NCBI GenBank assembly: GCA_010015675.1
Contig: ML976986.1
Coordinates: forward strand, 965,198 to 1,029,197
Length of the DNA stretch: 64,000 bases
Reading direction: 5' to 3'
Origin: Byssothecium circinans
Taxonomy: Eukaryota > Ascomycota > Dothideomycetes > Pleosporales > Massarinaceae
A program made the translations under genes and the position numbers. Positions within the stretch are counted from its first letter, which is position 1. Each line of letters starts with the position of its first letter. This document shows positions 1 through 11,334 of this stretch, piece after piece. The notes beneath the pieces were generated by a model that was not told where the DNA came from, did no database searches, and worked only from the letters and a program-made list of their open reading frames with translations.

Positions 1-147
1 AGAGCAAGAGATCCAGGATATCTATCATATATCAGAGTGGGATGACGCCTTCTAGCTCCTTGTACACAAACACTATCCCTAAGAGATATATTTGGGGATC
101 AAATCAATCAATCGTCAATCAATTCACCTCCCAAATCATCACCAGGT

Positions 148-219
148 CAATCAGGTCAGTTCTCGAGGGCTCCGAGTACCAAATCAGGTCCAATTCACCT
201 CTAAAAACTGACCTGATTG
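148..219. repeat. 14-bp inverted repeat with nested direct repeats at the window edge
   Basis: A 14-bp arm at 148-161 (caatcaggtcagtt) is repeated in inverted orientation at 206-219 (aactgacctgattg). An 11-bp direct repeat, caattcacctc, occurs at 120-130 and 191-201. The block lies where homology of the adjacent arabinanase remnant ends, so it may be the end of an inserted element, but the window stops before any element could be identified. The repeats are seen directly; the transposon reading is inference. Confidence 0.5.
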
Positions 220-273
220 ATTGATAGCAACTCTGCCGCTCGCGACTTTCGTCGGCGGGCTCCCCAGCTTAAC

Positions 274-853
274 CTAGTAAAGGTCGCCCCAGAAAGAGCC
301 AAAGCTCATGTAGTAGTTGCTGCCCTCGATATACACGTTACCGTCAATGGCATTGTACGGCTCGCTTGAGTCGGAAGCGATGCCGGTGGCACCGGCGTCG
401 GTCCAGGAGTTTACATCGAGCGTCTTGGAGGTCGCGATGCCGATGGCCGAGTTCTGGGAGCCGAGGGATGAGACCGAGTAGTAGAGGTAGTAGGTGTCGC
501 CAACTTTTTGGACGTCGGGAGCCCAGAGGTCGTTTCGACCTGGCTTGTCGATCTTGGATCCCGCGGGGACTACGGCGCCTTTGTAGGTCCAGGGTCCAGT
601 TATAGCGGGCGCGCTGTGGATGGCGATCTTGCCTCTGGTTGAGAAACGGAAGTATGTTCCATCGTCACGGCGGATGATTGCGGGGTCTTCAAGGTTGAAG
701 TGGGGAGTCAGTGGGCGTCTCATATGCGGTTTATCCAATGACATTCTTACCGTGCGCGTTGGTGCAGACGCCGGAGCAGGCGAGGGGGTTGGCATAGCCA
801 TTGACGGTCGCAGACCAGAGGGAGAGACGCGAAAATGGAAGTGTCTGACGCAT
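274..853 (-). pseudogene. GH43 endo-arabinanase remnant with premature stop
   Basis: This is the N-terminal part of a secreted glycoside hydrolase family 43 arabinanase, an enzyme family that cuts alpha-1,5-arabinan in pectin. Exon 1 is 751-853: it starts with a short hydrophobic leader and ends in [11 protein letters not shown] 64-bp intron (687-750, gtaaga..ag) follows, then exon 2 (274-686). The join reads [20 protein letters not shown], the first-blade region with the catalytic-base Asp of the family. Further family motifs are [17 protein letters not shown] and [13 protein letters not shown] follows LY where relatives usually have Gln, so a single C-to-T change would explain it. The frame after the stop still reads family-like (VKLGSPPTKVASG) for about 13 codons, then homology is lost near position 238. 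About 170 codons remain of an expected 300 or more. The product is probably inactive. Confidence 0.75.
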
Positions 854-1513
854 GTTTGGATGAACGAATTGTATATAGAAACGAATCAAAGTGGGTAACA
901 CGAGCAAGAAAGAGAGTAGAGAACGGAAGATCGCAATGTATTAAACAAAAATAGTCGAAAGTCTTTCGGCAAATGATTGATTGTCCGCGGCACTACCTCG
1001 ATCTCTCAATCGGGCATTTAACATATAGAGAAATATGTGCATCATGGTCGCACGACCAGCGACCTGAGTGGTGGCAATAATGACTTTGTCGAGACATCTA
1101 TTTCCTAAAGGCGAATCATGACTTAGTGTGAAAATACCATTTAAACTGGTTTGGTTCGATCATAACTTATTTATTGGGGAGTTTTTATAAGTTTAGTTGA
1201 TCTGAAAACGGTGCGAATACTAAGAATAACTAAGCACAACTTGGCCCATGCTAGGAGTTTTCGAAAGAAACCGGTGTATACGGGTATGCAATATGTCTTA
1301 ATCCCAAGGTTCGCTTAAGGAAATAATCCCTCGTGGTGAATTGTACGCTTGTAATGATAGGAGAGAAATTTTCGAGGGGCGGCTACTTTCTATTCTGGGC
1401 TAGGCTGGGCGCTCGGAAAATTAGACGCTTTGAACGCGGGGAGTGGGTTTGCAAGATTCGAAATGGCTGCGATATTCTAGCGTCCTGGGATTGACTAACT
1501 GGGGGGCATAGCC
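854..1513. other. intergenic, no gene seen
   Basis: AT-richer spacer between the arabinanase remnant and the 3' end of the CorA-like gene. No ORF with coding character and no clear repeat was seen. Confidence 0.6.
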
Positions 1514-3170
1514 CTATACTGAAATCTCGGAAACGGCACTGTGAATTACTTCACTGGAATCGCGGTCTCTCCAACTTTGGTGAGGCAACTCTTTGGCGAG
1601 CCGTTTTTCTTCCGTTCTCCACCATACGCGCCAGATGAGCCACACGGCCAGCGTTAGAGGGGCGGCCACGGCCCAGTACACCCAGAAGTAGGAGGACAAT
1701 TTCGTTCCTGGCTCTTCAGAATCCCAGTTGAACATCGACATGCTGAACAGTGTCTGCAGCTACGTTAGCGACGTCTCGGAAGATTGGTAGAACGACTCAC
1801 GGCGACAAAGGTCGGCGGGAGAAAGAACAGAGTCACAATAGCGATGGTCTTCATCGCTGCACTGTCCCTTTTACTGTTCTCAGCTACTGTCCGACTAAGT
1901 TTGTTCTCCTCTTGCGCGATGATACTGAAGGTCTTGAATGTAATGAGCAAGCTGAAGAAGGCTCTCCACACATGGATGGGCACGTACTAGGTTGATTTGA
2001 GTAGAAACACGGTCGTTGAGGACAGCCGTTTGGCTGCGCATGGTTGAGTAAAGGTTTGTGTTGAAGTCGATGACATGTACTAAAGCTTCCGAAATCTTCA
2101 AGAGGTCAAGCCTTCCTTTCAAAATGCTTGACTCCAGTTCCAGTTCAGTATTCGCAAGAAAAGCTCCCAAACTCTTGCCGAATCCCGCCTCCAAGGAGAC
2201 TGCTCCAAGCTCGGTTTTGGAAGCATGAAGTCGCCGCACGATATTTTCTAGTCCTGACCGCTCGAGCATTCTCGATCGCCATTGCTCGACTCCGTGGAGC
2301 GTTCCGGGTACTGCATATCCAATGCGGTGCTCAATCTTGAGGATGGATTGATCCACCTCGTGGCGATATGCTTCAATCTGCCTCCGATGGTATCGTAGTA
2401 AATATGCCGGTAGCAAAAGGGGATGCCTGTAAGCTGTCTTGTCTGGAACGGAATGAAGATATTCGAGGAGGTCAATGTATCCTTTATCCGAAATATAATG
2501 AAGGAAGACACGTATAGTCCTAGCTTCGACATTGAAGCGTTGTGACAGAGCCTGGCAACCCCCAACCCACTGTGGGATGCCAATGATTATAGCTACCATC
2601 TATTAACACCTGCTCAAGAATCATGAGAATGACTTGCCGTGACTCTCGATTTCCTTTGAGACACTATCTGTACTCAAGTACCTTATGAAAGCACCATTAT
2701 TGTTGGTGAAGGCTTCTTCAGTAGTCTGATGAAGGTCGAAGCTATCGGAAAGACGGTCGAAGAAAGCACGGCTGCAACCGAGGGTATGCGGATCACCATG
2801 ACTCTGGCATGCGCTAGTGCGAGTATCAGTATGACAAATACATGAACGTGTATTCCACAACTTACACAAGACGCAATATTAACTCCCGCGGCGAGGGTAG
2901 GTGTCCATTGGAGAGCTTGATTTTGTGATCCCCCTTGCAGGTCAACATTCTTCGAGCTGCTTAGTGTTGTTCGGAAGCATGTACCTTGAGAGAAAGCCAC
3001 TGTTTATACTCGTCTCCGTGAAGTATACCATTTCGAACCCGTGTTGCTCCCTAATCATGTGATTAGTGACAGAAGCAAAGTGAGGCTGCGCTTACATTTT
3101 CATCTTCCCAAGCTTCGAAGTAGCGCAGTCTAGCATAGCTGTCTTTTTCCGAGTCACTCGTAACTGCCAT
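1514..3170 (-). CDS. CorA-like membrane protein
   Basis: Seven exons are proposed: 3096-3170, 2985-3050, 2866-2933, 2674-2801, 1988-2592, 1801-1932 and 1514-1753, giving 437 aa. The last two introns (1933-1987 and 1754-1800) and the first two have clean GT/AG sites that keep frame. The join between exons 4 and 5 is the least certain. The start is the first in-frame ATG after an upstream stop, giving MAVTSDSEKDSYARLRYFEA. The C-terminus has the CorA-like layout: a cytosolic helix (SKRDSAAMKTIAIVTLFFLP), TM1 running into TFVATLFSMSMFNW, a short loop, and TM2 (YFWVYWAVAAPLTLAVWLIW). Bacterial CorA is a Mg2+ channel with a GMN motif, which is absent here. The fungal relatives form a large expanded group of unknown function, so transport should not be assumed. 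A membrane location is inferred from the two TM segments. Confidence 0.7.
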
Positions 3171-6100
3171 ACAGACCTCTCTGATAGGAAGTGTGGAGTG
3201 AGGCGTATAATGAAGAATATCGCGTGTGGTAAAAGCCAGAGATGTGGGCTCGCACTGTAGCAGCCGATAATCTCCACACTTATAAACGATGCAACCGAAG
3301 CTGAAGGTCAAGACACAACACCTTTTTCAGGAAGAAACGAGATGGAGAACGGATGGAACGGCTATTGTTGAGAAGAGTGTACGATCGAGTGCGCTAAGAG
3401 AGTTAGATATGAGTGGCAGAGGGGATGCGGGCTCAGAGTCACCCCAACGAGAACCACGTCGGCCTTCAAATTAACCAAATCCAGTATGAGACAGTGCAGT
3501 CGAGCGTGATAGAGAAGAAAACCGTGTAAAATAACTTCGTGCACAGTGTTGTCAGCCGGACGCTGAGGCCGAGACAACAGTTACTGCTGTTGGGGCTTCT
3601 CGGTTGTCTATCGAGACTGATAGCGCTCTCCACGCAGCAAGCATATATGGTAGTAGTCGATGTTCAATGATTTGAGGCGATGAGGCGAAAGATGGTGAGG
3701 AGCAGCGGATGAAAGTCGTGAGAGACGAGAAAGGGCAACATTTTCGATCTAGCCGGAATAAGCCTAGTCAGCAGCCAGGGTCAAACACCTTACAACACGA
3801 TCAGGACACTAGTACTTACCCTGGGATGGAATCGGCGAGATGCGAACAATGAGCCTCTTGGAGCTGCTAGTTGCCGATGGATCCTGTTTCCATAGTCCTG
3901 CGTCATACGGGCAATAAGTTGTGGCTGGTATCAAGCAGACTCCAAGTAGCAGAACTCGAATGCCGCTTATGGGGCTCCACAGGTGTACGGCAGGCGCGAG
4001 CTTCTGGGTGAGATTTAACCCAGCATTATCGTGCATACAGTATGACTAAGTCCTTAACCCACATGAAGAACCTCAGCATTGAGTCATCCTCTGTGCGGTA
4101 GAAATCACCAAACCCAGTCCTTCCGATTCGCCATCACAACATCGCCAGGTCGCGAATGGTCGGATGAAGCGCTTGATGGAAATATCCAGGAAGTACCTCA
4201 AGCGTATGAACTTTTGTGTGGACGAGCTCCATCAATTTGGTGCGCCTAGATTCAGAAACCAATTATCGGCGTGTGTGTGTGTGTGTGACATCAGTGTGGT
4301 CCAACAGAAAGCCCTGAATCCGCGGACCCGGTCGAACCCCGGAACATATTTCGTGCATCAAGAGAAGGAGGCGTTTGTATTAGCCTTCCTCAATCATCGG
4401 CGCTAAATTGATCGAGTTCCTGTCCTTTTTAATTGAGCTTCATGAGCTGTGATGATGATTTATGCGTGCAGACTCCTTTCCTGATCCGGTGTGCATGTCT
4501 TACAAAAGGCAAAGTAGATAAAACAAGAAAGAAGAAGAAGGAGTAATATGTATGTACTATTTACGTCGGAGAGATCAGTGACAGACTCGGGTGCCAACGA
4601 TTGGTGACTTTCATGGCCGTCACAAGCGATGGCGATTTCGTGGATCATCAGTGAATTCCCGTATGCTTAACCTGATTGACCTTACGGGCTCAAGTAGACG
4701 CTGTGTTAGATAAGCATAGGTAGTTTTCTCGGTGACATTGGAAGTTGACGACGATCTTGACATTGCCGATGAAAAGCTTACCTAGGTAGTGGCCTGTAGA
4801 AATTCGAATTTGGTATTATGGCTTCTTGTGACATGTAGAGTGAATGTATATACTTATAATGGCAGAGTTCCATGGATGCGAGATGGCCATATATTTAGCT
4901 CATAAGATGATAAACAGCTTAAGATACCATAGTGCATTTGATTGACAATCCGGTCTAGCCTAACCAAGCCTAGCGTCATCATGGACGCGATGCACCCGTG
5001 GAGTCGTGGACACCAGTAGATCCCTGCGAAAATATGTAAAATTGGAAACCGACAGGTCAATATTATCATGGCATGAGTGCTGTAACTACATCGTTTCATT
5101 CTTGTCGGCAAAAAGAGGGCCTAGAAACACGAAGATTAAAAGCCCGTTTTTATGAAAGATTCCTGGGGTGGAAAACGCATTGAAGTTTTGAGGTGAAAAC
5201 CTTCGCCTGACTACTCACAGAACAACATCAGGCGACTGCCACCGCGACAGTCCCACGTCTCGGGACTGCTCCGCTCACTCGGTGTTTTTATCGTATTCGG
5301 CCGTTGCTAGGGATCATTGAGCCCTGTCAGTTCAACCCTGACTGTGTCTAGCGTCCGACTAGGTGATATCATCGCATCTACGTCAGAGGACACCCATCAA
5401 TATCCAAGACGATAGACTTCACTGTGAAGATCTTTTGATGTCCATGTGCGTAGTACGTCGGCTTCTCAGCTTCGCGCACAAGAACGTACCTATGGTACCT
5501 TACTGGGTAATGTAACATGTTTGGCTGGGCCTTTCTTCACGCAATGCAAATCAAAAAGCCACCGTTTCGACCTTCAGCTCTGGTAGTATTCCAGCATCTT
5601 TTGTACGACTTCGATACGCTTAAGCAGCGCAGCGCCAACTGCGTGATTATGCCGAAAGGAGGCACAGTTTGGCGTACCTGTCGATCAATCTGCCATCTGT
5701 AACCTGTCCTTCGTTATCAATCGCGTCAATTCATCTGCGGAGTACACACCACCGGATCCAGCCTCGTACGACAGGGACAAATCCCACAACATTCACATCT
5801 CGGGAACGGGCGATCCTGACCTTTATCGCAGTTCACAAACGGTTCGCATCCGGCTGTCGTGGGCCGGGCACGCAATGAGCCCACGTGTGTGACTGCAAGA
5901 GTCGCATCATACACATCCGGAACGTGTTTCACCCAACTCGCACGAATCCCTGTCTACCACAACACCAAACCCGCCATAATAGCCTTTGGCAACCACCTTG
6001 TCAACTTTCTCCCTTTTCCGCGTTTTTACCCTCACTCGAGTCTTTCATTATGGCGTGCAGGCATTCCTGAGTATCTGCTGCGCAGTTCTCAGTATGGAGT

Positions 6101-6430
6101 TAGACATTGAACACTTTCATCTCTGGCAGATGTTACTTGAGGACGGAAAATTTAACCAAAGCTGGGCTTCTTCTCCATCACGGCACCGGGTGTGCTCTTC
6201 GTGGTATGTGCGCTACGTCAACATAGTGGTTGTGCGCTTTGCACCCCTCGTATGACTTCGCAAGGTCTACGCTAACGTGCCGACAGACCACTCGTCACTC
6301 TACGAATACCAAAACGTTGGACTTCTTTAAGAACGGGCGTTGTGCAGTATTCTCAAAAGAGGAAGACCGTTTAGCCTCGGACTTATCTATACGTAATTTC
6401 TAAATCGCGTCGACAGCGTTGGAAAGAACA
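3171..6430. other. long intergenic region
   Basis: About 3.3 kb without a recognisable gene. Open frames here are all below about 90 codons and lack family motifs. One minus-strand frame (3809-4036) ends at a consensus donor (gtaagt at about 3816-3821), so an unrecognised upstream exon or non-coding transcript is possible. A GT microsatellite lies at 4271-4287. Confidence 0.5.
4271..4287. repeat. (GT)n microsatellite
   Basis: Eight and a half uninterrupted GT units. Confidence 0.9.
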
Positions 6431-7120
6431 ATGCGCTTCACGATGCTCATCCCCGCGGCTGCCCTTTACCTGCTTCTCTTCATCATGAGCATCTCCGCCC
6501 CAACATCAGCACTTCCACACTCTCGCTTCTCACATACAATACGATCGTTGCAGCCTCAATACGTTCACCCAACTTTCCACCTACTCCCTCGCAGCTGGCG
6601 ACGCGCGCAACCGGTCGAAAAACGCACAACACGCCTCCACCGCCGCGGTCTACCAGGAGCAGTATATATTTGCACGCGAGAAAACTTCCGCGGAGACTGT
6701 GCCTGGACCATGCCCGACAACAAGTGCCACATTCCCGGCACCGGCGACAACTCCCCCGAATCAGTCGGTCCAGATCCAGGCGGCTACTGCATTCTCTGGG
6801 AAAAAGCAACGTGCTCCGGGAACCAAATCGCAACGCTTAGATTCCCAGGTCTTGCGACCCAAGTGCCGGATTTTGGCGGTATCAGGTGCTATGCCGACTC
6901 GAAAAACAATAATACGATGAATGCGAATGGTACTATCATCAACAACGGAGCACTGGCAGGGAATGGGATTCTGGCTCCGGGCCAAAAGGATGTGGATCCT
7001 CGGTTGTCGGGAGGCGTGGGAAGTTTGGAGTCGAAAAGGTTGAAAGAGGTGTTGGCTGAGTTTGATAAGGATGGGTTTAAGGAGGGCATGATTGGGTTGA
7101 AGAAGGGTCATTATTATTGA
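6431..7120 (+). CDS. secreted beta/gamma-crystallin-like Cys protein
   Basis: Single-exon gene of 229 aa; the start is the ATG beginning MRFTMLIPAAALYLLLF, a typical signal peptide probably cleaved near TSALP-H. A basic propeptide follows with dibasic sites (VEKR, LHRR) suited to Kex2-type processing just before the folded core GAVYICTRENFRGDCAW. The core has six Cys residues in a spacing like fungal secreted proteins of the crystallin-like or peptidase-inhibitor-I36-like type: YIC, GDC, NKC, GYC, ATC and RCY. The tail after the last Cys is polar and ends in a Lys/Gly-rich stretch. The role is unknown; such proteins are often secreted during host or substrate colonisation. Secretion is well supported; the fold assignment is inferred from pattern only. 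Confidence 0.7.
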   Translation: MRFTMLIPAAALYLLLFIMSISAPTSALPHSRFSHTIRSLQPQYVHPTFHLLPRSWRRAQPVEKRTTRLHRRGLPGAVYICTRENFRGDCAWTMPDNKCHIPGTGDNSPESVGPDPGGYCILWEKATCSGNQIATLRFPGLATQVPDFGGIRCYADSKNNNTMNANGTIINNGALAGNGILAPGQKDVDPRLSGGVGSLESKRLKEVLAEFDKDGFKEGMIGLKKGHYY

Positions 7121-7968
7121 GACTGGATCGTAAAAGGGACTGGGCGCATGGTAGTAAGGACCGTTATTACTTGTATATTTTACCTTTCTGCATCGCATGG
7201 CCTCTGCATTTCTAGAACGTTTGGCCGCCTTCTTTGTTTCAACGCAGTCGTTTCCTATCACACATTATTGCCTTACCGGCCTATAATGGCACATCGTTTC
7301 GGTCGATGAGCTTATGCGCCGTCTGTTAGAAGACTTCAACCAGGTCTATCTCCTAAATAAGTCTCGCCTTGCCTCTCAGAACATGGTAAGAAGAAGATGA
7401 CGCCTCCACCCTCCGGTCTTCCTGGTAGAATCAGAGGCCACTTCTTTTTTAACTTGGTTTAATCGTTCTAGTCAGTTGTCGTCTTCATCTGTTGGTTTCT
7501 TCATCCCCAGCAATTATGTAACATAACTAACTGACCAGTCGGCTATATTCCTTCAAGACAAAAGCGCCATCGGCACTGGCGCTGTTCCAGTCGAAAGTTG
7601 AGTTTTTCCTGTTGCGTTTGGTATTGGACTTCTTCTCATGCTCAACGTAGTTCGCAAGTGGGCGATACGGACGTACCGTACCGGATGGAGTAATTACTGG
7701 GATAGATTAGTGGTCGAACTGTGAATTGAGTGCGAAGGAGAATGAGAGGTCTCCTTTCCATCTCTTCGTAAATTGACTTCAGGCCCAATTTTTACCGGAT
7801 GAGGGCTGAACAACCGTCCACACCCCAGCCCCAGACATTCACAGACCCCCAACATCCACTCTCCCGACCCCTATCCGCCCTTCAGGCTCTGCTGACACAT
7901 AGTATCTAGTTTTTCATGAAGTCACATGTACCCTACACCCCGAACACTGAACAACACACGCCTCAACA
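7121..7968. other. intergenic, no gene seen
   Basis: Spacer between the secreted-protein gene and the AAA pseudogene. Nothing with coding character was seen. Upstream parts of the decayed ATPase may be buried here beyond recognition. Confidence 0.5.
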
Positions 7969-8607
7969 ATGTGCGCCGATGCGCCACGCCTGTTCTCAGG
8001 CGGTAACAAAATCACCGCTCTCCACGGGAAAACCCGCACACACGAAGACGTCCTCTGCGAAGAATCCGCGGAGGAGACTCCGGATATTTTTTTCATTGTG
8101 AATAAGAGCTATGACTGCGGCCGCTACCACGAAGAGCAATTATCCCGCGATGCATTCCAAGCCATCGCCATGCCCACCAACACCGCCAAAGCACTCACGA
8201 AGTTCACGGCGCAGTTAAGTACATCGGGACAGGATGGAAAAAGGCAAAGATTTGGTTCTACTTCTCCACGGCGGGCCTGGGACTAGAAACGTTCACTGCT
8301 GAAAGCATCGCCGAATTCGCCCAGCGTCCACTTTATCGCGTGACTTGCGGTGATATTGGAACGGATCCCGACACCGTAGAGAAGTACTTGAAGACGGCGC
8401 TCTATATCAGTTTAGTCTGGCATTGTGTTGTGCCGCTAGACGAAGCAAATGAATTCCTCGAGGAACGTACGCCCACAGATCTCTTAAGAAATGCGCTCAT
8501 GTCTGTATTTCTCCGAACTTTGGAGTGTTTTGAAGCAATTCTGATCTTGCCTTCCAATCGCGTAGGCAACCTTCGATGAAGCCTTCAAGCATTTGAGAGA
8601 AGTATCC
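7969..8607 (+). pseudogene. fragment of an AAA-type P-loop ATPase with frameshifts
   Basis: Read across three frames, this segment carries the core of a fungal AAA ATPase. The order is a pre-Walker helix (FQAIAMPTNTAKALTKFTAQ), Walker A remnant LVLLLHGGPGTRN, then AESIAEFAQRPLYRVTCGDI, GTDPDTVEKYL, Walker B remnant VVPLDEANEFLEERT, and ILILPSNRVG (sensor 1 region). Frame changes are needed near 8240 (extra A in an A-run), near 8288 (inside Walker A) and near 8569 (extra base after GTAGGC). The Walker A GK[TS] is destroyed, and DEAD/DEAN-type and LTSN/LPSN-type substitutions mark relaxed constraint. No intact N-terminal region precedes it and nothing recognisable follows. This is a truncated, multiply broken copy; intact homologues are large proteins of unknown function. 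Confidence 0.8.
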
Positions 8608-8789
8608 TATCCTATCCAACCCTATCGATCAACCAAGCAAAGAGGCGAGTGAGCAATAACTACACAAAGTCAACCTACTATTACACATCCAACTCTCACT
8701 GAATCCCACACAAAGTCCCTGAGTAATCCAAAAATCTTCCACCATGGGTATATCCAATTAGACTACCCCAGTTGCACCAACACAACTCC

Positions 8790-11334
8790 TTACTCTCCAT
8801 TCGTCCCCACCAACCAACCCCAAACCCCGCCCTCTGGCACACCAACTTCCCACCCCACCACCCTAACTACAGCCAACATACATGCTCCCAACACACTCGC
8901 GCCCCCTAAGAACTTGACAAACACAAACCCCTTCCTCCTCACCTGATCGCTAAAATCACAAAGTCCCAGCGGATCTCTCGAGTCCAACCCGCTAGTGGCC
9001 CTTCCATATCTCTTTACAGCAGAAATTTCACAAGACTCTTTATCCAATCCTCCTCCTCGTCTAGTGACAGCCCAGTCCGCGCGTGGTGAACCCCCTGGCG
9101 TAGCAATAATGTTTCCGCTCGCTACTTCTTCGCCCACACGCTCTAGAAGCCATTTTGCACGCTCGCTGCGTTGGAGTTCATCATATCTTTCGCGTTCATT
9201 GCGTAGGCTGCGTTGGAGGTCTGTGGCCCATTTCGCTAGTCGGACTTCGGCTAGACGCTGTTCACCATGGGTCGCGTTTTTGTAGCGTGCTAGTTGGAAA
9301 TCGGTGGGTTGATCGGCGGCATCGAGTTGGGTATGGGATAATGATGGAGAAGATGCGAGGAATGGTGACTGAAGGTTGGATGTGAAGAATGGCGATCCGA
9401 CGTGGGGGACGAGGACGCCGGAAGGTGAGGCGGCTGAGAATATGGAGGAACCTGCGGAAGCTAGAGCGATATAAGCATGTGGATTTAAGTGGATAGTATA
9501 TACATACTGTTCAAAGCCGCTCCAGTGAGACCGACTGAAGCGCACGATACACTACTCCGCTTCAGTGGTTGCTGTTGCAGGGTATTCAGAATGAAAGAAT
9601 CGCGTGGAAGCTTCGTTCGACGCCTCCAAGCCGAAAACTTTTTCGCCGCAGAATGTCGGAGCCATGCAATGGAGTCTGGATCGAAGATACGATTCACCAG
9701 AATGGAAAGTTCGGAAGGAAGAAGCGGTTGCACATAGTCGGGTGACATGAGCAATGAAGCGTCCATAGTCTCAGTGTCCTGACCCAATGTCGACGATACA
9801 GCATATGGGTATGTTGGAAAAGTAAATGGGAACTGCTTTGATTCGGCGACAGCTTCGTGATCTGAGGAAGCAGGTGAAGGCTCGTCTCCAGGAAGCCCCT
9901 GCACAGCAAGGAGCGCGTCGTCTATGGCGGTGCCGAACAAAAATGGTCTAATAGATGTCGTTTGTAACCGCACGAGGATTGAGGTCTTGATGGCGATGAC
10001 CTCTGTGCGCGAAAGGGTATCTGATCTCGCGATGATGGGAATGACATTGGTGAGGTTGGACAGGCGCTGCATGTATTCAACGTGATCGGAGATGTCATGA
10101 CCTTGGCTAAGTCAGTATAACGTATAAGAGTGCGGTGACCAAACATACTGGGCGGCAGCAGATAGAGAACGACATCGACAGATATGCCACCACTACCACT
10201 GATGACTCCCACCAAGTCATTGTCGTCTAGTGTCGTTACGGACATTGTCTGAAATAATTGTGACTCCACGTAATCCACCACATGATTGATGTCACCAGTC
10301 TTTGAGCCTGAGGTGAAGCCAGGTGTGTCAACGAAACATATGTTCCTTTCCAACACGGTATCTGAAATGGAGCTCTTCCGTCTGCGCGAGACTCGGGATT
10401 CCTCCATATCAGTCCACCAAGACGGGTACGACTTTGTGCTCGCATGGATCTCGGTTATGCGTGTCGTACCAGATGGTTCGAGTTTCCGTTTGCGCGACTT
10501 CTGTTTGGGCGCCGGTGTTGGTTGAGCCAGGGAACTCGATGGCGACAAATCATCTACATGGACAATATCGTCGCAGAGCTGCACGATAGATCGGATGAGC
10601 GACGTCTTCCCAATTCCAGCTTCGCCCGCCACGAGGACCTTGAGCTTTCCCATTGCCTTGCCCTTTGCAGTGAAAGGTCGCCGCGCCGGCATCTGTATAC
10701 TAGGCATAACAAGCTGGGGGAAGCTGCTTGAGCCCTCCATCGTCGTGTCTTCCTCCTCTTCCTCACTTGAAGCAAGGGCTTGACTAGCCACCTCGTCGAG
10801 GCCTAGCTCCTCGTCAGATAACTTGAGGGACTGTACAGATATTGATCGAGGAGTGGACGGCATGGCGGATGTAGGCGCTGGGGATCGCGAGTCGACATCG
10901 AGAGGCGTGAAGGGGTTGGATACAGTATTGTTGGAGGGCTTTCGACGCAGTAGTCTTGTCGGCGATGCTTTGCAGCTGTCCGCCTCCTTCCTCGAGGCTT
11001 TCGGCGAGCCAGTTGACGGTCGGCTACTCTTCTCTTTTGGCTTGGGTGCAAGTTTCCCCGTGTTGGCGCCTTTGCCATGTTCAACACTGCCCTGAGGCCC
11101 AAAGGCGGCCTCTAGAGTATCTGCCAGACTCTGCACACCAAATGTGCTATCGTGATGTTTTGATGGTGGCTCGGAGGGTTTGGTGCTGGCAAGAGACTGC
11201 TCCATCTCTCCTTCACTCTTGATGAAGAAGGCCGTGGGGACATGGCTAGCGACGGTTGAGGCATCGGCGACGCTTGACTTGCGGGAGCGCGGTCTGGCGG
11301 ACGGCAAGCTGTCGCCGCCCGATAGTGGTCGCAT
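8790..11334 (-). CDS. septin-like GTPase with C-terminal membrane segment
   Basis: Three exons (10149-11334, 9508-10101, 8790-9460) with two 47-bp introns (10102-10148, 9461-9507), giving 816 aa. The chosen ATG begins MRPLSGGDSLPSARPRSRKS; the frame stays open further upstream. Residues 1-225 are Ser/Pro/Lys-rich and disordered, with an acidic run near 190. The G domain has a P-loop AGEAGIGKTS (about 237-245), a basic insert, FVDTPGF (about 335-340) and an NKxD-equivalent region reading PIIARSDTLS; after the first splice comes HDISDHVEYM, as in septins. A charged coiled-coil region (ERERYDELQRSERAKWLLER) follows, then one hydrophobic segment (FVKFLGGASVLGACMLAVVR) near the C-terminus. Canonical septins lack a TM helix, so this is the separate filamentous-fungal septin-like group. 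Nucleotide binding is likely; filament formation is not shown. Confidence 0.8.

Noticed and set aside
3809..4036. Possible extra 5' exon of the CorA-like gene
   Set aside because: It ends at a good donor, but I could not join it in frame to the CorA-like exons, and that gene already has a plausible ATG at 3170.
4318..4345. tRNA-like sequence (cggtcgaaccccgg)
   Set aside because: It lacks the TTCGA T-loop core, and no acceptor or anticodon arms could be found around it.
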